DNA of 64,000 bases from an uncultured Bacteroidales bacterium (GTDB lineage Bacteria; Bacteroidota; Bacteroidia; Bacteroidales; F082). The DNA lies in NCBI GenBank assembly GCA_937906455.1, contig CALCYT010000026.1, positions 1 to 64,000 on the forward strand, given 5' to 3'. How positions within the stretch are numbered: position 1 is the first letter of the stretch; each line of letters begins with the position of its first letter. This document shows positions 27,676-37,689 of this stretch, piece after piece. Made by a program: the position numbers and the translations under genes. The notes under the pieces are model-generated. The model ran no database searches. It was not told the origin of the DNA and saw nothing but the letters and a program-made list of their open reading frames with translations.

Positions 27676-28917
27676 TTAGTCAAGGGCTTTAGCCTTATCG
27701 TACATCTTCAAACGTGTGTAAATTCCTTTGAGTGCTTGTTTCACCGCAGGGTCATTCGGAAGCAACTCGTATGTCTTCTCGACATATGGCATCGCTCTTT
27801 CGTCATATTGTTTTGCTTCTGCCGCCATTGCGTCAGTTGCTTTCAGATATGCGTTGAAATTGGCAAATTCACTCGGGTCTTTGGCGTTTGCAGCCTGATA
27901 AATCTCAGAAGCCTTGTCAATGAGCAAAGCTCCGGCATTGTAATATGCGTCGGCATATTCCGGATTTTCGCTTATCGCCGTCTCATAATATCCAAGGGCT
28001 TTGTCAAGGTCATACAACGATGATTCGCTGTTGCCATATATTGTTCCAAGGATGAAATAATACACGGGCTGGTCGGTGTATTTTTGTGCCATCGCCTCGA
28101 TTTGATCAACAATCTCACCTTCTCTGTGGATGACGAGATATGTGTTAATCATGTCGTTAACTAATTGAGAATCATCAGGATACTTGTTTCTTGCAACAGT
28201 GATTGTCTCGACCGACTTGTCCGTTTCGCCGATTTCCCTGTAAGCATTGATAAGTCCTGAATAGATTGACGCGTCATCATAGCCTTTCGCGAGCAAAGTC
28301 TCGTAAGTGTTTGCTGCTACGTCGTATTTGTTGAGTTTTGTCGCACATGTGGCAAGGTTAATCAATGCCGCGTCGTCGATTGCACCGATTGTGGAGATGG
28401 CCTCGTTCGCCTTCTGGAAATTGTCCATCGCCTCCTCATAGTTGCCGTTGTTGAAGCTGTCAACGCCGAGCTGGTAATAAGAGTTGTCGATGCCTCTCAC
28501 GTATGATGCCAGCTCTTGTCCCATCTGACGGTAATAATTCTCATCACATTGTTGGATTTTTCTCACTGCCATCAATACTTTGTCGTACGCTTCCGGATCA
28601 AGGTCGTAAAACTCAGGATATGCGCCGATTTTGTAGTAAATGACCGCATAGTAGTGCCATGTTTTCGCCTGATTCATTGTTGATTCGTGTTCAGATGCCG
28701 CGTCAATAGATGCTTTTGCCTTCTGCATCAATATCTTAGCGTTGCTCATCTGTTTGTTGGCTTTGTCAATTTTGTTAACAGCCTTGTAGTTATCAGCTTG
28801 TTCGATAAGCTGTTGGGCCTGTCTCTGGTAGTTGTTGGCGTCCTGACGTTTCATGTCTTGGGCTATAGCAAACTGGCCGAAGATTGCCAACGCCAATAGT
28901 AACAATACTTTTTTCAT
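27676..28917 (-). CDS. Exported tetratricopeptide repeat protein
   Basis: 413 residues, signal peptide MKKVLLLLALAIFGQFAIAQ. At least six TPR-like helical pairs follow, for example YQLGVDSFNNGNYEEAMDNF, NLATCATKLNKYDVAANTYE and FILGTIYGNSESSLYDLDKA. It is probably periplasmic and a protein-binding scaffold. It lies 18 bases downstream of gyrA in the same direction. Confidence 0.85.
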   Translation of the reverse strand: MKKVLLLLALAIFGQFAIAQDMKRQDANNYQRQAQQLIEQADNYKAVNKIDKANKQMSNAKILMQKAKASIDAASEHESTMNQAKTWHYYAVIYYKIGAYPEFYDLDPEAYDKVLMAVRKIQQCDENYYRQMGQELASYVRGIDNSYYQLGVDSFNNGNYEEAMDNFQKANEAISTIGAIDDAALINLATCATKLNKYDVAANTYETLLAKGYDDASIYSGLINAYREIGETDKSVETITVARNKYPDDSQLVNDMINTYLVIHREGEIVDQIEAMAQKYTDQPVYYFILGTIYGNSESSLYDLDKALGYYETAISENPEYADAYYNAGALLIDKASEIYQAANAKDPSEFANFNAYLKATDAMAAEAKQYDERAMPYVEKTYELLPNDPAVKQALKGIYTRLKMYDKAKALD

Positions 28918-28935
28918 TTTATTGAATTTTAAAAG

Positions 28936-31461
28936 TTAAACTTCTTGTTGATTATTCTCTGTGTCAACGTTTTCGTTTTCAGTGTTTTCATTGAAATCAT
29001 CCTCTTCCTCAATGTCTTCCGCCTTGACTTTTGTCACGGCAGCTATCTCGTCGTTGTCGCGCAGGTTGATGAGGCGCACGCCCTGTGTGGCGCGTCCCAT
29101 GACTCTCAGGGTGTCAACGGCTATTCTGATGAGGATGCCCGATTTGTTGATAATCATGAGGTCATCGCCATCGACCACATCCTTGATAGCCACCAAGTTA
29201 CCGGTCTTATCGGTGATGTTCATGGTCTTGACGCCCTTGCCGCCTCTGTTGGTGATGCGGTATTCTTCGAGGTCGGAGCGTTTTCCGTAGCCCTTCTCGG
29301 ACACCACCAGCACGTTTGTTGCCGGGTCGTCGATGCATATCATGCCCACCACCTCGTCGTTCTCGTCATCCACGGTGATGGCGCGCACACCCGATGCCGT
29401 TCTGCCCATCGGTCTGACGGTGGATTCATTGAATCTGATAGCCCTACCCGACTTCAGAGCGATGAGAATCTCGCTGTTGCCGCTGGTCATCTTAGCTTCA
29501 AGCAGCTCGTCGCCTTCACGGATGCCAAGGGCTATGATGCCTGTGGCGCGCGGACGCGAGTAAGCCTCTAATGTCGTCTTCTTGATGATACCTTTCTTCG
29601 TGATGAGTGTCACATAATGACTGTCGGCGTATTCCTTGCTGATGTCATTCAGGTTTATATACGCCTTCACGTTGTCGTCTGGCTCCAGATGGATGAGGTT
29701 CTGTATTGCCCTGCCCTTGCTGGACTTTGTGCCTTCGGGAATCTCAAAGACGCGGAGCCAGTAGCATCGGCCTTTCTCGGTGAAGAACAGCATATAGTTA
29801 TGATTCGTCGCCACGAATATCTGTTCGATGAAGTCCTCGTCGCGTGCGTCGGAGCCTTTCGAGCCTTTGCCTCCCCTACTCTGCCGGCGGTATTCCGTCA
29901 GGTTGGTGCGCTTAATATAATTAAGGTGTGAGATTGTCACCACCACGGCGTCGTCGGCGATGATGTCTTCCATCTTGAAGTCCTCGGCTGTACGCTCTAT
30001 TTCGGTCTTTCTCTCGTCGCCGTATTTCTCCTTGACGTAAAGCAGCTCTTTCTTGATGATGTCGAACTGCAACGCTTGGTCAGCGAGTATTTCTTTAAGA
30101 TGAGAAATGAGCTTGTGCAGCTCTTCGAGTTCATCCATTATCTTCTTGATTTCCAGACCTGCTAACTGTCCCAAGCGGTATGCCACTATTGCTGATGCCT
30201 GCGGGTCGTCGAAGCCGTACTGGTCCATCAACGCTTGTTTCGCCTCCTGTGAGCCGCCTTTGCAAGCCCTGATGGTGGCGATGATCTCATCCACTATGTC
30301 GATTGCTCTGGCGAGACCCTCCAAGATATGGGCGCGTTTCTCCGCTTCGCGCAAATCGTGCTGTGTCCGGCGTACCACGCATTGATGGCGGTGTTCCACA
30401 TAATACTGAATCAGCTGTTTGAGATTCAATGTGTAAGGGCGACCGTTGACGAGGCACACGTTGTTCACGCTGAACGAGCTTTGCAAGCCGGTCATCTGGA
30501 ACAGTTTGTTCAGCACCACGCTTGACACGGCGTCGCGTTTGAGGTCATACACAATACGCAGTCCGTTGCGGTCCGATTCATCGCGGATGTCGGCGATGCC
30601 GTCGAGTTTCTTCTCTCCTATCAGGTCGGCGGTGCGCTTTATCATATCGGCCTTGTTGGTTTGATAAGGCACGGACGTGGCTATGATACGCTCGTGACCG
30701 TTATGTTCCTCGATAGTGGTGTTTGCTCGCAAGACGATACGTCCGCGGCCTGTCTCGAAGGCGTCTTTCACGCCCTCATAGCCGTAGATGATGCCTCCTG
30801 TCGGGAAATCCGGGGCCTTGATGTATTCCATCAACTCGCTGACGGTGATGTCGTTATTGTCAATATAAGCTATGATGCCGTCAACCACCTCGCTGAGGTT
30901 ATGGGGCGGCATGTTGGTAGCCATGCCTACGGCGATGCCGCTGGCACCGTTCACGAGGAGGTTGGGTATTAGCGACGGCAGCACCGTCGGCTCTTTCTCC
31001 GAGTCATCGTAGTTGTTCATAAAATCGACAGTATCCTTGTCGAGGTCGGCGAGCATCTCCTCCGCCATCTTTCTCAGACGCGCCTCGGTGTAACGCATGG
31101 CCGCCGGCGGGTCGGCGTCCATCGAGCCGAAGTTGCCCTGCCCGTCGATGAGAGGATAACGCATGCTCCAATCCTGCGCCATACGCACCATGGCGTCGTA
31201 AACCGACGAGTCGCCATGCGGATGATACTTTCCTAAAACTTCGCCTACAACCTTTGCCGATTTCTTGTATGGACGGTTCGATAAAACCCCCATGTCCATC
31301 ATTCCATAAAGGATGCGGCGGTGTACAGGCTTCAAGCCGTCACGCACGTCAGGCAATGCACGAGCCACTATAACCGACATCGAATAATCGATGTAACTCG
31401 ACTTCATGTGGTCCTCAATGCCTACCGGCACTATTCTTTCGCCTTCAAATTGTTCTTCCAT
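28936..31461 (-). CDS. gyrA: DNA gyrase subunit A
   Basis: 841 residues. The breakage-reunion domain shows GLKPVHRRILYGM, HPHGDSSVYDAMVRMAQDW, and the catalytic Tyr in AMRYTEARL near residue 121. The C-terminal beta-pinwheel begins after a GyrA-box-like QSRGGKGSKG. That box and the six-blade-length C-terminus favour GyrA over ParC. The extreme C-terminus is very acidic (EEEDDFNENTENE). A promoter box (TATTTTTGT) lies at about 31494-31502. Confidence 0.94.
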   Translation of the reverse strand: MEEQFEGERIVPVGIEDHMKSSYIDYSMSVIVARALPDVRDGLKPVHRRILYGMMDMGVLSNRPYKKSAKVVGEVLGKYHPHGDSSVYDAMVRMAQDWSMRYPLIDGQGNFGSMDADPPAAMRYTEARLRKMAEEMLADLDKDTVDFMNNYDDSEKEPTVLPSLIPNLLVNGASGIAVGMATNMPPHNLSEVVDGIIAYIDNNDITVSELMEYIKAPDFPTGGIIYGYEGVKDAFETGRGRIVLRANTTIEEHNGHERIIATSVPYQTNKADMIKRTADLIGEKKLDGIADIRDESDRNGLRIVYDLKRDAVSSVVLNKLFQMTGLQSSFSVNNVCLVNGRPYTLNLKQLIQYYVEHRHQCVVRRTQHDLREAEKRAHILEGLARAIDIVDEIIATIRACKGGSQEAKQALMDQYGFDDPQASAIVAYRLGQLAGLEIKKIMDELEELHKLISHLKEILADQALQFDIIKKELLYVKEKYGDERKTEIERTAEDFKMEDIIADDAVVVTISHLNYIKRTNLTEYRRQSRGGKGSKGSDARDEDFIEQIFVATNHNYMLFFTEKGRCYWLRVFEIPEGTKSSKGRAIQNLIHLEPDDNVKAYINLNDISKEYADSHYVTLITKKGIIKKTTLEAYSRPRATGIIALGIREGDELLEAKMTSGNSEILIALKSGRAIRFNESTVRPMGRTASGVRAITVDDENDEVVGMICIDDPATNVLVVSEKGYGKRSDLEEYRITNRGGKGVKTMNITDKTGNLVAIKDVVDGDDLMIINKSGILIRIAVDTLRVMGRATQGVRLINLRDNDEIAAVTKVKAEDIEEEDDFNENTENENVDTENNQQEV

Positions 31462-31612
31462 TTACCTTCCTTTTATTTAATCCAAAATAATTTACAAAAA
31501 TACGAAAATTTTTAAACCGTCTAACATTTTTGATGAATATTTTTTTAACATTTATCAACAAATATTTAACAAAAAATCATCATGAGAACATGCGTGAACG
31601 AAATTTTATTTG

Positions 31613-31621
31613 TAATTTTGC
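31613..31621 (+). promoter_or_regulatory. Promoter of clpC
   Basis: TAATTTTGC, 19 bases before the clpC ATG. No CIRCE or CtsR site was recognised. Confidence 0.55.
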
Positions 31622-31640
31622 AGCCTGAAAAAATTATTTT

Positions 31641-34193
31641 ATGGATCAGAAATTTTCACCAAGGGTGCAAGATATAATGCTGCATAGTCGGGAAGAGGCT
31701 GTCAGGATGGGTAATCCTTACATAGGATTGGAGCATATTTTTCTTGGAATAGCTGATGACAATACCAATAACGCCTTGCAGATTTTAAGAAACTTAGACC
31801 TTGATGTAAAGGCATTTAGGCAGAAATTGGAGGCTTCCATCAAGACAAATAACGTGGTGCCGGGTAACACCGACAATCTGCCTCTGACGAAACAGGCGGA
31901 ACGCGCCCTGAAATTCACTTATATCGTGGCAAAAGATTTCAACAGCGAGCAGGTGTCCTCGGAGCATCTGATGCTCGCCATCCTTCATGATGACAATAAC
32001 ATTGTGTCACAACGTCTTGAATATGAAGGTATTACATTTAACAAATACAAAAAAGAAGTGGAGAAGCTGACACCTAATTATCCTGCGAAAGGCAGAAATG
32101 AAGATATCGCAAGAGAACCGGAGAATGTGTTTATGGATGAGGATGAGGAAGAAGAGACGCCGACTAAAACCACAGAGAATCAACAGAAAAAAGGCAACAC
32201 AAAGTCAACTACTCCTGTCCTTGACAGCTTTGGCCGTGACTTGACGAAGGCTGCCGAGGAAGGTCGCCTCGACCCTATCGTAGGACGTGAGAAGGAACTC
32301 GAGAGGATAGCGCAAATCCTCAGCAGACGCAAGAAAAACAACCCTATCCTCATCGGCGAGCCGGGTGTAGGAAAGTCAGCAATTGCTGAAGGTCTGGCGC
32401 AACGTATTGTGGAACATAGAGTGTCGCGCACCTTGTACAACAAGCGTATTATCGTCCTTGACATGGGTTCTGTGGTTGCCGGCACCAAGTACAGAGGCCA
32501 GTTTGAGGAACGTATGAAAGGCATAATGACCGAGCTTGAGAAGAACCCCGACATCATCGTCTTCATCGATGAGATACACAACATCGTGGGAGCAGGCAAC
32601 GCCAACGGCTCTCTCGACGCTTCCAACATGTTCAAGCCTGCTTTGGCACGCGGAGTGCTTCAATGTATAGGCGCAACAACGCTCGATGAGTACCGCCAAT
32701 ATATCGAGAAAGACGGTGCCCTTGAACGCCGTTTCCAGAAAATACTGGTGGAGCCGACAACGCCGGAAGAGACGGTGCAGATTCTTAACAATATCAAGAG
32801 TAGATACGAAGACCATCATTTAGTGAGATATTCGCCGGAGGCTATCGAGGCTTGCGTGAAACTCACCAACCGCTATATCTCCGACCGTCATCTTCCCGAC
32901 AAGGCAATCGATGCTCTGGATGAGGCCGGCGCGAGAGTGCATATCGGCAACATCCACGTCCCGACAGAGATAGTGGAGATGGAGAAAAAGATTGAAGAGA
33001 TACGCCATCAGAAGAAAATAGCCATCAAAGAGCAACGTTTTGAGGACGCAGGACAGTATCGCGACGAGGAGAAAACGTTGGCCGAACGACTTGAGAACGC
33101 CAAGAAAACCTGGGATGACGAGACAAACAACCATCGTGAGACCGTCACCGAACAGAATGTGGCTGAGGTCGTCGCCATGATGACAGGCGTGCCGGTTCAG
33201 CGTATCGCACAAAACGAAGGCGACCGTCTGATGAGCATGGAGTCGGAACTCGCCGGAACGGTGATAGGCCAAGATGAGGCAATCAAGAACGTGGTGAAGG
33301 CCATCCGACGCAACAGAGCCGGACTGAAAGACCCGAACAGACCTATCGGAAGCTTCATCTTCCTCGGTCCTACCGGTGTCGGAAAGACTTATTTAGCAAA
33401 GGTGTTGGCAAAGTATCTCTTTGATTCTGAGGACGCTCTGATAAGAATCGACATGAGCGAGTACATGGAGAAATTCGCGGTGTCGCGTCTCGTGGGAGCG
33501 CCTCCAGGTTACGTGGGCTATGAAGAAGGCGGTCAGCTGACGGAGAAAGTGCGCCGCAAACCCTACTCTATCGTGCTTTTGGATGAGATAGAAAAGGCTC
33601 ATCCTGATGTCTTCCATCTGCTGTTGCAAGTCCTGGACGACGGACAACTCACTGATTCTCTTGGTAGAAAAGTCGATTTCAAGAACACTATCATCATCAT
33701 GACATCGAACATCGGCTCACGTCAGCTGAAGGACTTCGGTCAAGGCGTGGGATTCGGCACACAGGCGAAGAAAGACTCGAAAGGCACCGATAGCCGCGCC
33801 ATCATAGAAAACGCCCTGAAACGTCAGTTTGCGCCGGAATTTCTCAACAGAATCGATGAGGTGATAGTATTTGACTCGCTTGACAAGGCGAGCATCAACA
33901 AGATTATCGACATCGAGCTGAAAAACGTTTATCAGCAGATGAATGACTTAGGCTACCAGTTGGAACTCACCGAAAAGGCACGCGACTTCATCGTCGAGAA
34001 AGGCTGGGACGAGCAATATGGGGCACGCCCACTGAAACGCGCCATACAGAAATATGTGGAAGACGTTCTCGCCGAGGAGATTATCAAGACAAAACCGGAA
34101 AAAGGTGCGAAGATTGTCATTGATTACGATTCCGAGAAAAAAGATATGACCGTAGATACGATGTGTACATCGTCTCCTCAATCAATTGATTGA
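31641..34193 (+). CDS. clpC: ATP-dependent Clp protease ATP-binding subunit ClpC
   Basis: Hsp100 unfoldase, 850 residues. Two Clp-N repeats occupy ~1-145. AAA-1 has GEPGVGKS and VFIDEIHNIVGAG; a UVR-like coiled segment (RFEDAGQYRDEEKTL) marks it as ClpC rather than ClpA. AAA-2 has GPTGVGKT. It feeds substrates to ClpP, which is not in the window. It precedes the CCA-adding enzyme gene by six bases. Confidence 0.95.
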   Translation: MDQKFSPRVQDIMLHSREEAVRMGNPYIGLEHIFLGIADDNTNNALQILRNLDLDVKAFRQKLEASIKTNNVVPGNTDNLPLTKQAERALKFTYIVAKDFNSEQVSSEHLMLAILHDDNNIVSQRLEYEGITFNKYKKEVEKLTPNYPAKGRNEDIAREPENVFMDEDEEEETPTKTTENQQKKGNTKSTTPVLDSFGRDLTKAAEEGRLDPIVGREKELERIAQILSRRKKNNPILIGEPGVGKSAIAEGLAQRIVEHRVSRTLYNKRIIVLDMGSVVAGTKYRGQFEERMKGIMTELEKNPDIIVFIDEIHNIVGAGNANGSLDASNMFKPALARGVLQCIGATTLDEYRQYIEKDGALERRFQKILVEPTTPEETVQILNNIKSRYEDHHLVRYSPEAIEACVKLTNRYISDRHLPDKAIDALDEAGARVHIGNIHVPTEIVEMEKKIEEIRHQKKIAIKEQRFEDAGQYRDEEKTLAERLENAKKTWDDETNNHRETVTEQNVAEVVAMMTGVPVQRIAQNEGDRLMSMESELAGTVIGQDEAIKNVVKAIRRNRAGLKDPNRPIGSFIFLGPTGVGKTYLAKVLAKYLFDSEDALIRIDMSEYMEKFAVSRLVGAPPGYVGYEEGGQLTEKVRRKPYSIVLLDEIEKAHPDVFHLLLQVLDDGQLTDSLGRKVDFKNTIIIMTSNIGSRQLKDFGQGVGFGTQAKKDSKGTDSRAIIENALKRQFAPEFLNRIDEVIVFDSLDKASINKIIDIELKNVYQQMNDLGYQLELTEKARDFIVEKGWDEQYGARPLKRAIQKYVEDVLAEEIIKTKPEKGAKIVIDYDSEKKDMTVDTMCTSSPQSID

Positions 34194-34199
34194 TAATCT

Positions 34200-35672
34200 A
34201 TGAATCTGAAAAATAAGATAGATAATAATTTTTTTAAGGTGATAACGGCTGCATCACGGGAGTTGGGGTACGATTCGTATATCGTCGGCGGCTACGTCCG
34301 TGATATGTTGCTGCAACGCCAATCCAATGATATTGATGTGGTTACGGTAGGAAGCGGCATCGAGCTGGCGAAGAAAACCGCTGAATTGCTGCCGGGCAAG
34401 AAACATGTGAAATATTACGGACGCTTCGGCACCGCTATGATTAACGTGGATGGTCACGAGATAGAGTTTGTGGGTGCCCGCAAGGAGTCATACACTGCCG
34501 ACAGCCGCAAGCCCACCTGCGAGAATGGCACACTTGAAGATGACCAGAACCGTCGTGACTTCACCATAAACGCAATGGCTATATCATTGAATGACAGTGA
34601 TTTCGGCGAGCTTGTTGACCCTTTCAACGGCGTTCAGGACCTGCATGACAAGGTTATCCGCACGCCGCTCGACCCGGATGTCACCTATTCCGACGACCCG
34701 CTGCGTATGATGCGCGCCATACGTTTCGCGACGCAGCTGCATTTCAGGATAGAAGACGAGTCGTTTGAGGCTATCAGACGTAACGCTCACAGAATCAAGA
34801 TAATATCAATGGAACGTGTCACCGAGGAGATGAATAAGATACTCATGTCGAGCGTCCCGAGCATAGGTTTCAAGCTCCTTGACAAAAGTGGTCTGCTGCC
34901 TTTGATTTTCCCGCAGATGGCGGCGTTGAAAGGCGTTGAGATACAGGACGGCAAAGGACATAAAGACAACTTCTACCACACCCTTGAAGTGCTTGATAAT
35001 GTGGCTAATAGCGGCGGTGACCTATGGCTTAGATGGGCAGCAGTGCTGCATGACATCGCAAAGCCGCTGACAAAACGATTCGAGAAGGAAGCAGGCTGGA
35101 CATTCCACGGACACGAGGTGAAAGGCGCCAGGATGGTGCATAAGATTTTCGCTAATTTCAAGCTCCCGCTCAATGAGAAAATGAAATATGTGGAGAAACT
35201 GGTTTACCTCCATCTCCGCCCTATCGTGTTGGCTCAAGACATAGTAACTGACTCAGCAGTAAGACGTTTGCTCTTTGACGCAGGCGACGATATCGACGAC
35301 CTGATGACGCTATGCGATGCCGACATCACCTCAAAAAACGAGGAGAAAAAAGCTCGTTTTCATAAAAATTTCCAGATAGTGCGTCAAAAACTCAAGGAGA
35401 TTGAGGCGAAAGACCATCTGCGCAACTGGCAGCCGCCCGTCGATGGTAAAGTCATCATGGAGACATTCGGAATCCCCGAGAGCCGCGAGGTGGGAGTGAT
35501 AAAAAATGCTATCAGAGAGGCGATTTTAGACGGTGTAATCGGCAATAATTTCGCGGAAGCATATCAGTTTATGAAAGAGAAAGGCTCCGAACTCGGCCTG
35601 AAAATAGTGAAGGAAGTCACTGAGCCTGTGGAAGTTAAGTCAAACGGCCCCGTGCCGGTGAAGAATCAATGA
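34200..35672 (+). CDS. cca: CCA tRNA nucleotidyltransferase with HD domain
   Basis: 490 residues. The nucleotidyltransferase head shows YIVGGYVRDMLL, DIDVV, RRDFTINAMA and DDPLRMMRAIRFATQL. A C-terminal HD hydrolase domain (HTLEVLDNVA, LHDIAKP) follows. It adds or repairs the CCA end of tRNA; the HD domain may remove 2',3'-cyclic phosphate. It overlaps miaA by four bases, grouping two tRNA-maturation genes. Confidence 0.93.
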   Translation: MNLKNKIDNNFFKVITAASRELGYDSYIVGGYVRDMLLQRQSNDIDVVTVGSGIELAKKTAELLPGKKHVKYYGRFGTAMINVDGHEIEFVGARKESYTADSRKPTCENGTLEDDQNRRDFTINAMAISLNDSDFGELVDPFNGVQDLHDKVIRTPLDPDVTYSDDPLRMMRAIRFATQLHFRIEDESFEAIRRNAHRIKIISMERVTEEMNKILMSSVPSIGFKLLDKSGLLPLIFPQMAALKGVEIQDGKGHKDNFYHTLEVLDNVANSGGDLWLRWAAVLHDIAKPLTKRFEKEAGWTFHGHEVKGARMVHKIFANFKLPLNEKMKYVEKLVYLHLRPIVLAQDIVTDSAVRRLLFDAGDDIDDLMTLCDADITSKNEEKKARFHKNFQIVRQKLKEIEAKDHLRNWQPPVDGKVIMETFGIPESREVGVIKNAIREAILDGVIGNNFAEAYQFMKEKGSELGLKIVKEVTEPVEVKSNGPVPVKNQ

Positions 35673-36595
35673 ACAAGAAATATCTCATAGTGCTTGCCGG
35701 TCCGACGGCATCGGGAAAGACCGCCACGGCGATAAAACTCGCAAAAGCCTTTGACGCCGAGATAATCTCCGCCGACAGCCGGCAGTTTTATAAGGAGATG
35801 TCCATCGGAACAGCCGCGCCAACTGATGAGGAATTGCGCCAAGTTAAGCATAATTTCGTACATCATCTTAGTATTAAAGAAAAATATGATGTCGCTGATT
35901 ATGAAAGAGATGTATTATCTTATTTAAAGAATTACTTTAAGACTAATGATATTGCTGTCATGACGGGTGGCTCAGGGCTTTTCATAGATGCGGTGTGCAA
36001 CGGATTGGATGCTATGCCTGACATCTCGGATGAGATTCGGGCTAAGGTCACAAAGATATATGAGGACGGCGGCATCGAAGCATTGCAAAAGGAAGTCGAG
36101 AAAGTTGACAACGAGTATTTTCAGATTGTTGACAGACAGAACCCCAGGAGACTTCAGCGTGCATTAGAGGTCTATTGCCAAACCGGGAAGCCCTACTCCA
36201 CTTTCAGGCAGAAAAACACGGCAGAGCGTGATTTTGATATTATAAAGTTGGCGATTCTTTGGGACAGAGACAAGCTTATTGAGAGGATTAATAGGCGTGT
36301 TGACAAGATGATGGCCGAAGGACTGCTTGACGAGGTTAAGTCCGTTTATCAATATCGACAGCTAAATCCTTTAAACACAGTGGGTTACAAGGAGCTTTTC
36401 GATTATCTTGACGGAAAATGCACTTTGGAGCAGTCTGTGGAGCAAATCAAGATAAGCACGCGACAATACGCCAAACGTCAGATGACTTGGCTGCGCAAAA
36501 ACAATGATTATCAATGGTTTAAGATTGAGCAGACTGACGAGATGATTGATTATGTCAAAAAGATTACAGTTAACGGTTTACGGTTTACAGTTTAA
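35669..36595 (+). CDS. miaA: tRNA dimethylallyltransferase
   Basis: 308 residues. The P-loop GPTASGKT is near residues 11-18, with SADSRQFYKEMSIGTA and GGSGLFIDAV. The usual ...QYAKRQMTWLRKN end is followed by a tail whose last ~10 codons (ITVNGLRFTV) are encoded by a TTTACGG-type word repeat, so the native stop has probably been replaced. The 3' end overlaps the convergent HAD gene by 18 bases. Confidence 0.95.
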   Translation: MNKKYLIVLAGPTASGKTATAIKLAKAFDAEIISADSRQFYKEMSIGTAAPTDEELRQVKHNFVHHLSIKEKYDVADYERDVLSYLKNYFKTNDIAVMTGGSGLFIDAVCNGLDAMPDISDEIRAKVTKIYEDGGIEALQKEVEKVDNEYFQIVDRQNPRRLQRALEVYCQTGKPYSTFRQKNTAERDFDIIKLAILWDRDKLIERINRRVDKMMAEGLLDEVKSVYQYRQLNPLNTVGYKELFDYLDGKCTLEQSVEQIKISTRQYAKRQMTWLRKNNDYQWFKIEQTDEMIDYVKKITVNGLRFTV

Positions 36596-36596
36596 A
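36563..36596 (+). repeat. Word repeat forming the 3' end of miaA
   Basis: TTACAGTTAACGGTTTACGG then TTTACAGTTTA: three degenerate copies of a TTTAC(A/G)G word within the last codons of miaA. Confidence 0.7.
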
Positions 36597-37189
36597 AGTT
36601 TATTCAAGTCATCCTTTAATTTAGTTGTATTTTCAAAGCGCAAGGCGTTGATTCCCACGGACTTAGCTCCTTCAACATTTTTTATGTTATCGTCGATGAA
36701 GAGGCTTTCATCGGCTTTGAGATGGTAAGTGTCCAGCAAAGTATGGAAAATCTCCGGATTGGGCTTTAGTTGCTTGACTTCGCCGCTGACAACGATGTTG
36801 TCGATTAACTCGAATATGCGATATTTCTTTTTCACCTCTGGAAAGGTCTCCGCCGACCAGTTTGTGAGACCATAAATAATCGGGAATCCATTCTCTTTCA
36901 ATGACTTGATAAGGTCATACATTCCCGGAATCTCCTCTCCCATGGTGTCCATCCAATTGGTTTGGTAGAGTTTGAGGGCTTCGGCATATTTCGGAAACAA
37001 GGCTGAGCGTTCTTTCACAGCCTGCTCGAATGGCTTTCCGCCGTCCATCTCAGCGTTCCACTCGCTGTTGCAGACGTTCTCAACGAAATAGTCTGACTCT
37101 TCGATGTTGTTGAAATATTTGTCAAAAAGGTAATGCGGGTTCCAGTCGACGAGTACTCCGCCGAAGTCGAAAATTATGTTTTTTATCAT
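36578..37189 (-). CDS. HAD-family hydrolase (YihX/epoxide-hydrolase-like)
   Basis: 203 residues. Motif I is FDFGGVLVDWN near residues 7-17, motif II GLTNWSAETF, and motif IV FIDDNIKNVEGA. The FGGVLxDWNP variant resembles YihX-type sugar phosphatases. It lies six bases after the thioesterase gene on the minus strand. Substrate unknown. Confidence 0.88.
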   Translation of the reverse strand: MIKNIIFDFGGVLVDWNPHYLFDKYFNNIEESDYFVENVCNSEWNAEMDGGKPFEQAVKERSALFPKYAEALKLYQTNWMDTMGEEIPGMYDLIKSLKENGFPIIYGLTNWSAETFPEVKKKYRIFELIDNIVVSGEVKQLKPNPEIFHTLLDTYHLKADESLFIDDNIKNVEGAKSVGINALRFENTTKLKDDLNKLLNCKP

Positions 37190-37195
37190 GGTTTG

Positions 37196-37570
37196 CTATT
37201 TTATCTTTGCCATAAATTTAACAATATCAACGATATATCTTATATGGACTCCTTCTCCGATGATGCCGTCGTCGTCGGATGCCGTGACTTTGAACGTAAG
37301 TTTCCGTCCTTCTATTTCCTCTAAGATAGCTGTCGCTTTTATCGTCGCGCCTATTTTTGAAGGCTTCACATGCGACGTGCTGATATGTGCGCCCACTGTG
37401 GTGGAGCCTTCGGGCAAATCATTCCCAACGGCAGTCATTGCTGCGTTTTCCATTAGCCCTATCATAGCCGGTGTGGCGAATACATCAAGTCCGCCGGAGC
37501 CGTAAGTGCGGGCGGTGTTTGAATTGTCAACAATTACAGTTGAAGTATGAGATAATCCGATTTTTAACAT
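37196..37570 (-). CDS. Hotdog-fold thioesterase (FlK-like)
   Basis: 124 residues from MLKIGLSHTSTVIVD; the 14-codon upstream extension is rejected because it is AT-rich and lies in the leader. The pattern of LDVFATPAMIGLMENAA, GSTTVGAHISTSHVKPS and GEGVHIRYIVDI is that of hotdog thioesterases like the fluoroacetyl-CoA thioesterase. The probable substrate is a small acyl-CoA. A promoter box is at 37586-37594. A shrunken relative precedes the YgjP-like gene. Confidence 0.85.
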   Translation of the reverse strand: MLKIGLSHTSTVIVDNSNTARTYGSGGLDVFATPAMIGLMENAAMTAVGNDLPEGSTTVGAHISTSHVKPSKIGATIKATAILEEIEGRKLTFKVTASDDDGIIGEGVHIRYIVDIVKFMAKIK

Positions 37571-37585
37571 AAAAATAATTTTAGT

Positions 37586-37594
37586 GCAAAAATA
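37586..37594 (-). promoter_or_regulatory. Promoter of the thioesterase gene
   Basis: Minus-strand TATTTTTGC, 16 bases before the chosen ATG, which supports that start. Confidence 0.5.
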
Positions 37595-37614
37595 ATAAAA
37601 ATAATAATACACTC

Positions 37615-37688
37615 GTCATTTCAAGTGAAGCGGAGCGGAATATGGATGAGATTTCTCCGCTACGCCTAACGGCTCCGGTGGAAATGAC
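37615..37688. repeat. REP-like palindromic element
   Basis: Begins GTCATTTCAAGTGAAGCGGA and ends GGCTCCGGTGGAAATGAC, with inverted arms; related to the copy at 14.8 kb. It lies in the gap between the thioesterase and YgjP-like genes. Confidence 0.7.
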
Positions 37689-37689
37689 G

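Noticed and set aside
28945..29571. 208-codon plus-strand ORF
   Set aside because: Antisense to the C-terminal half of gyrA; shadow.
28936..31461. parC instead of gyrA
   Set aside because: GyrA-box-like QSRGGKG and the long C-terminal pinwheel favour GyrA.
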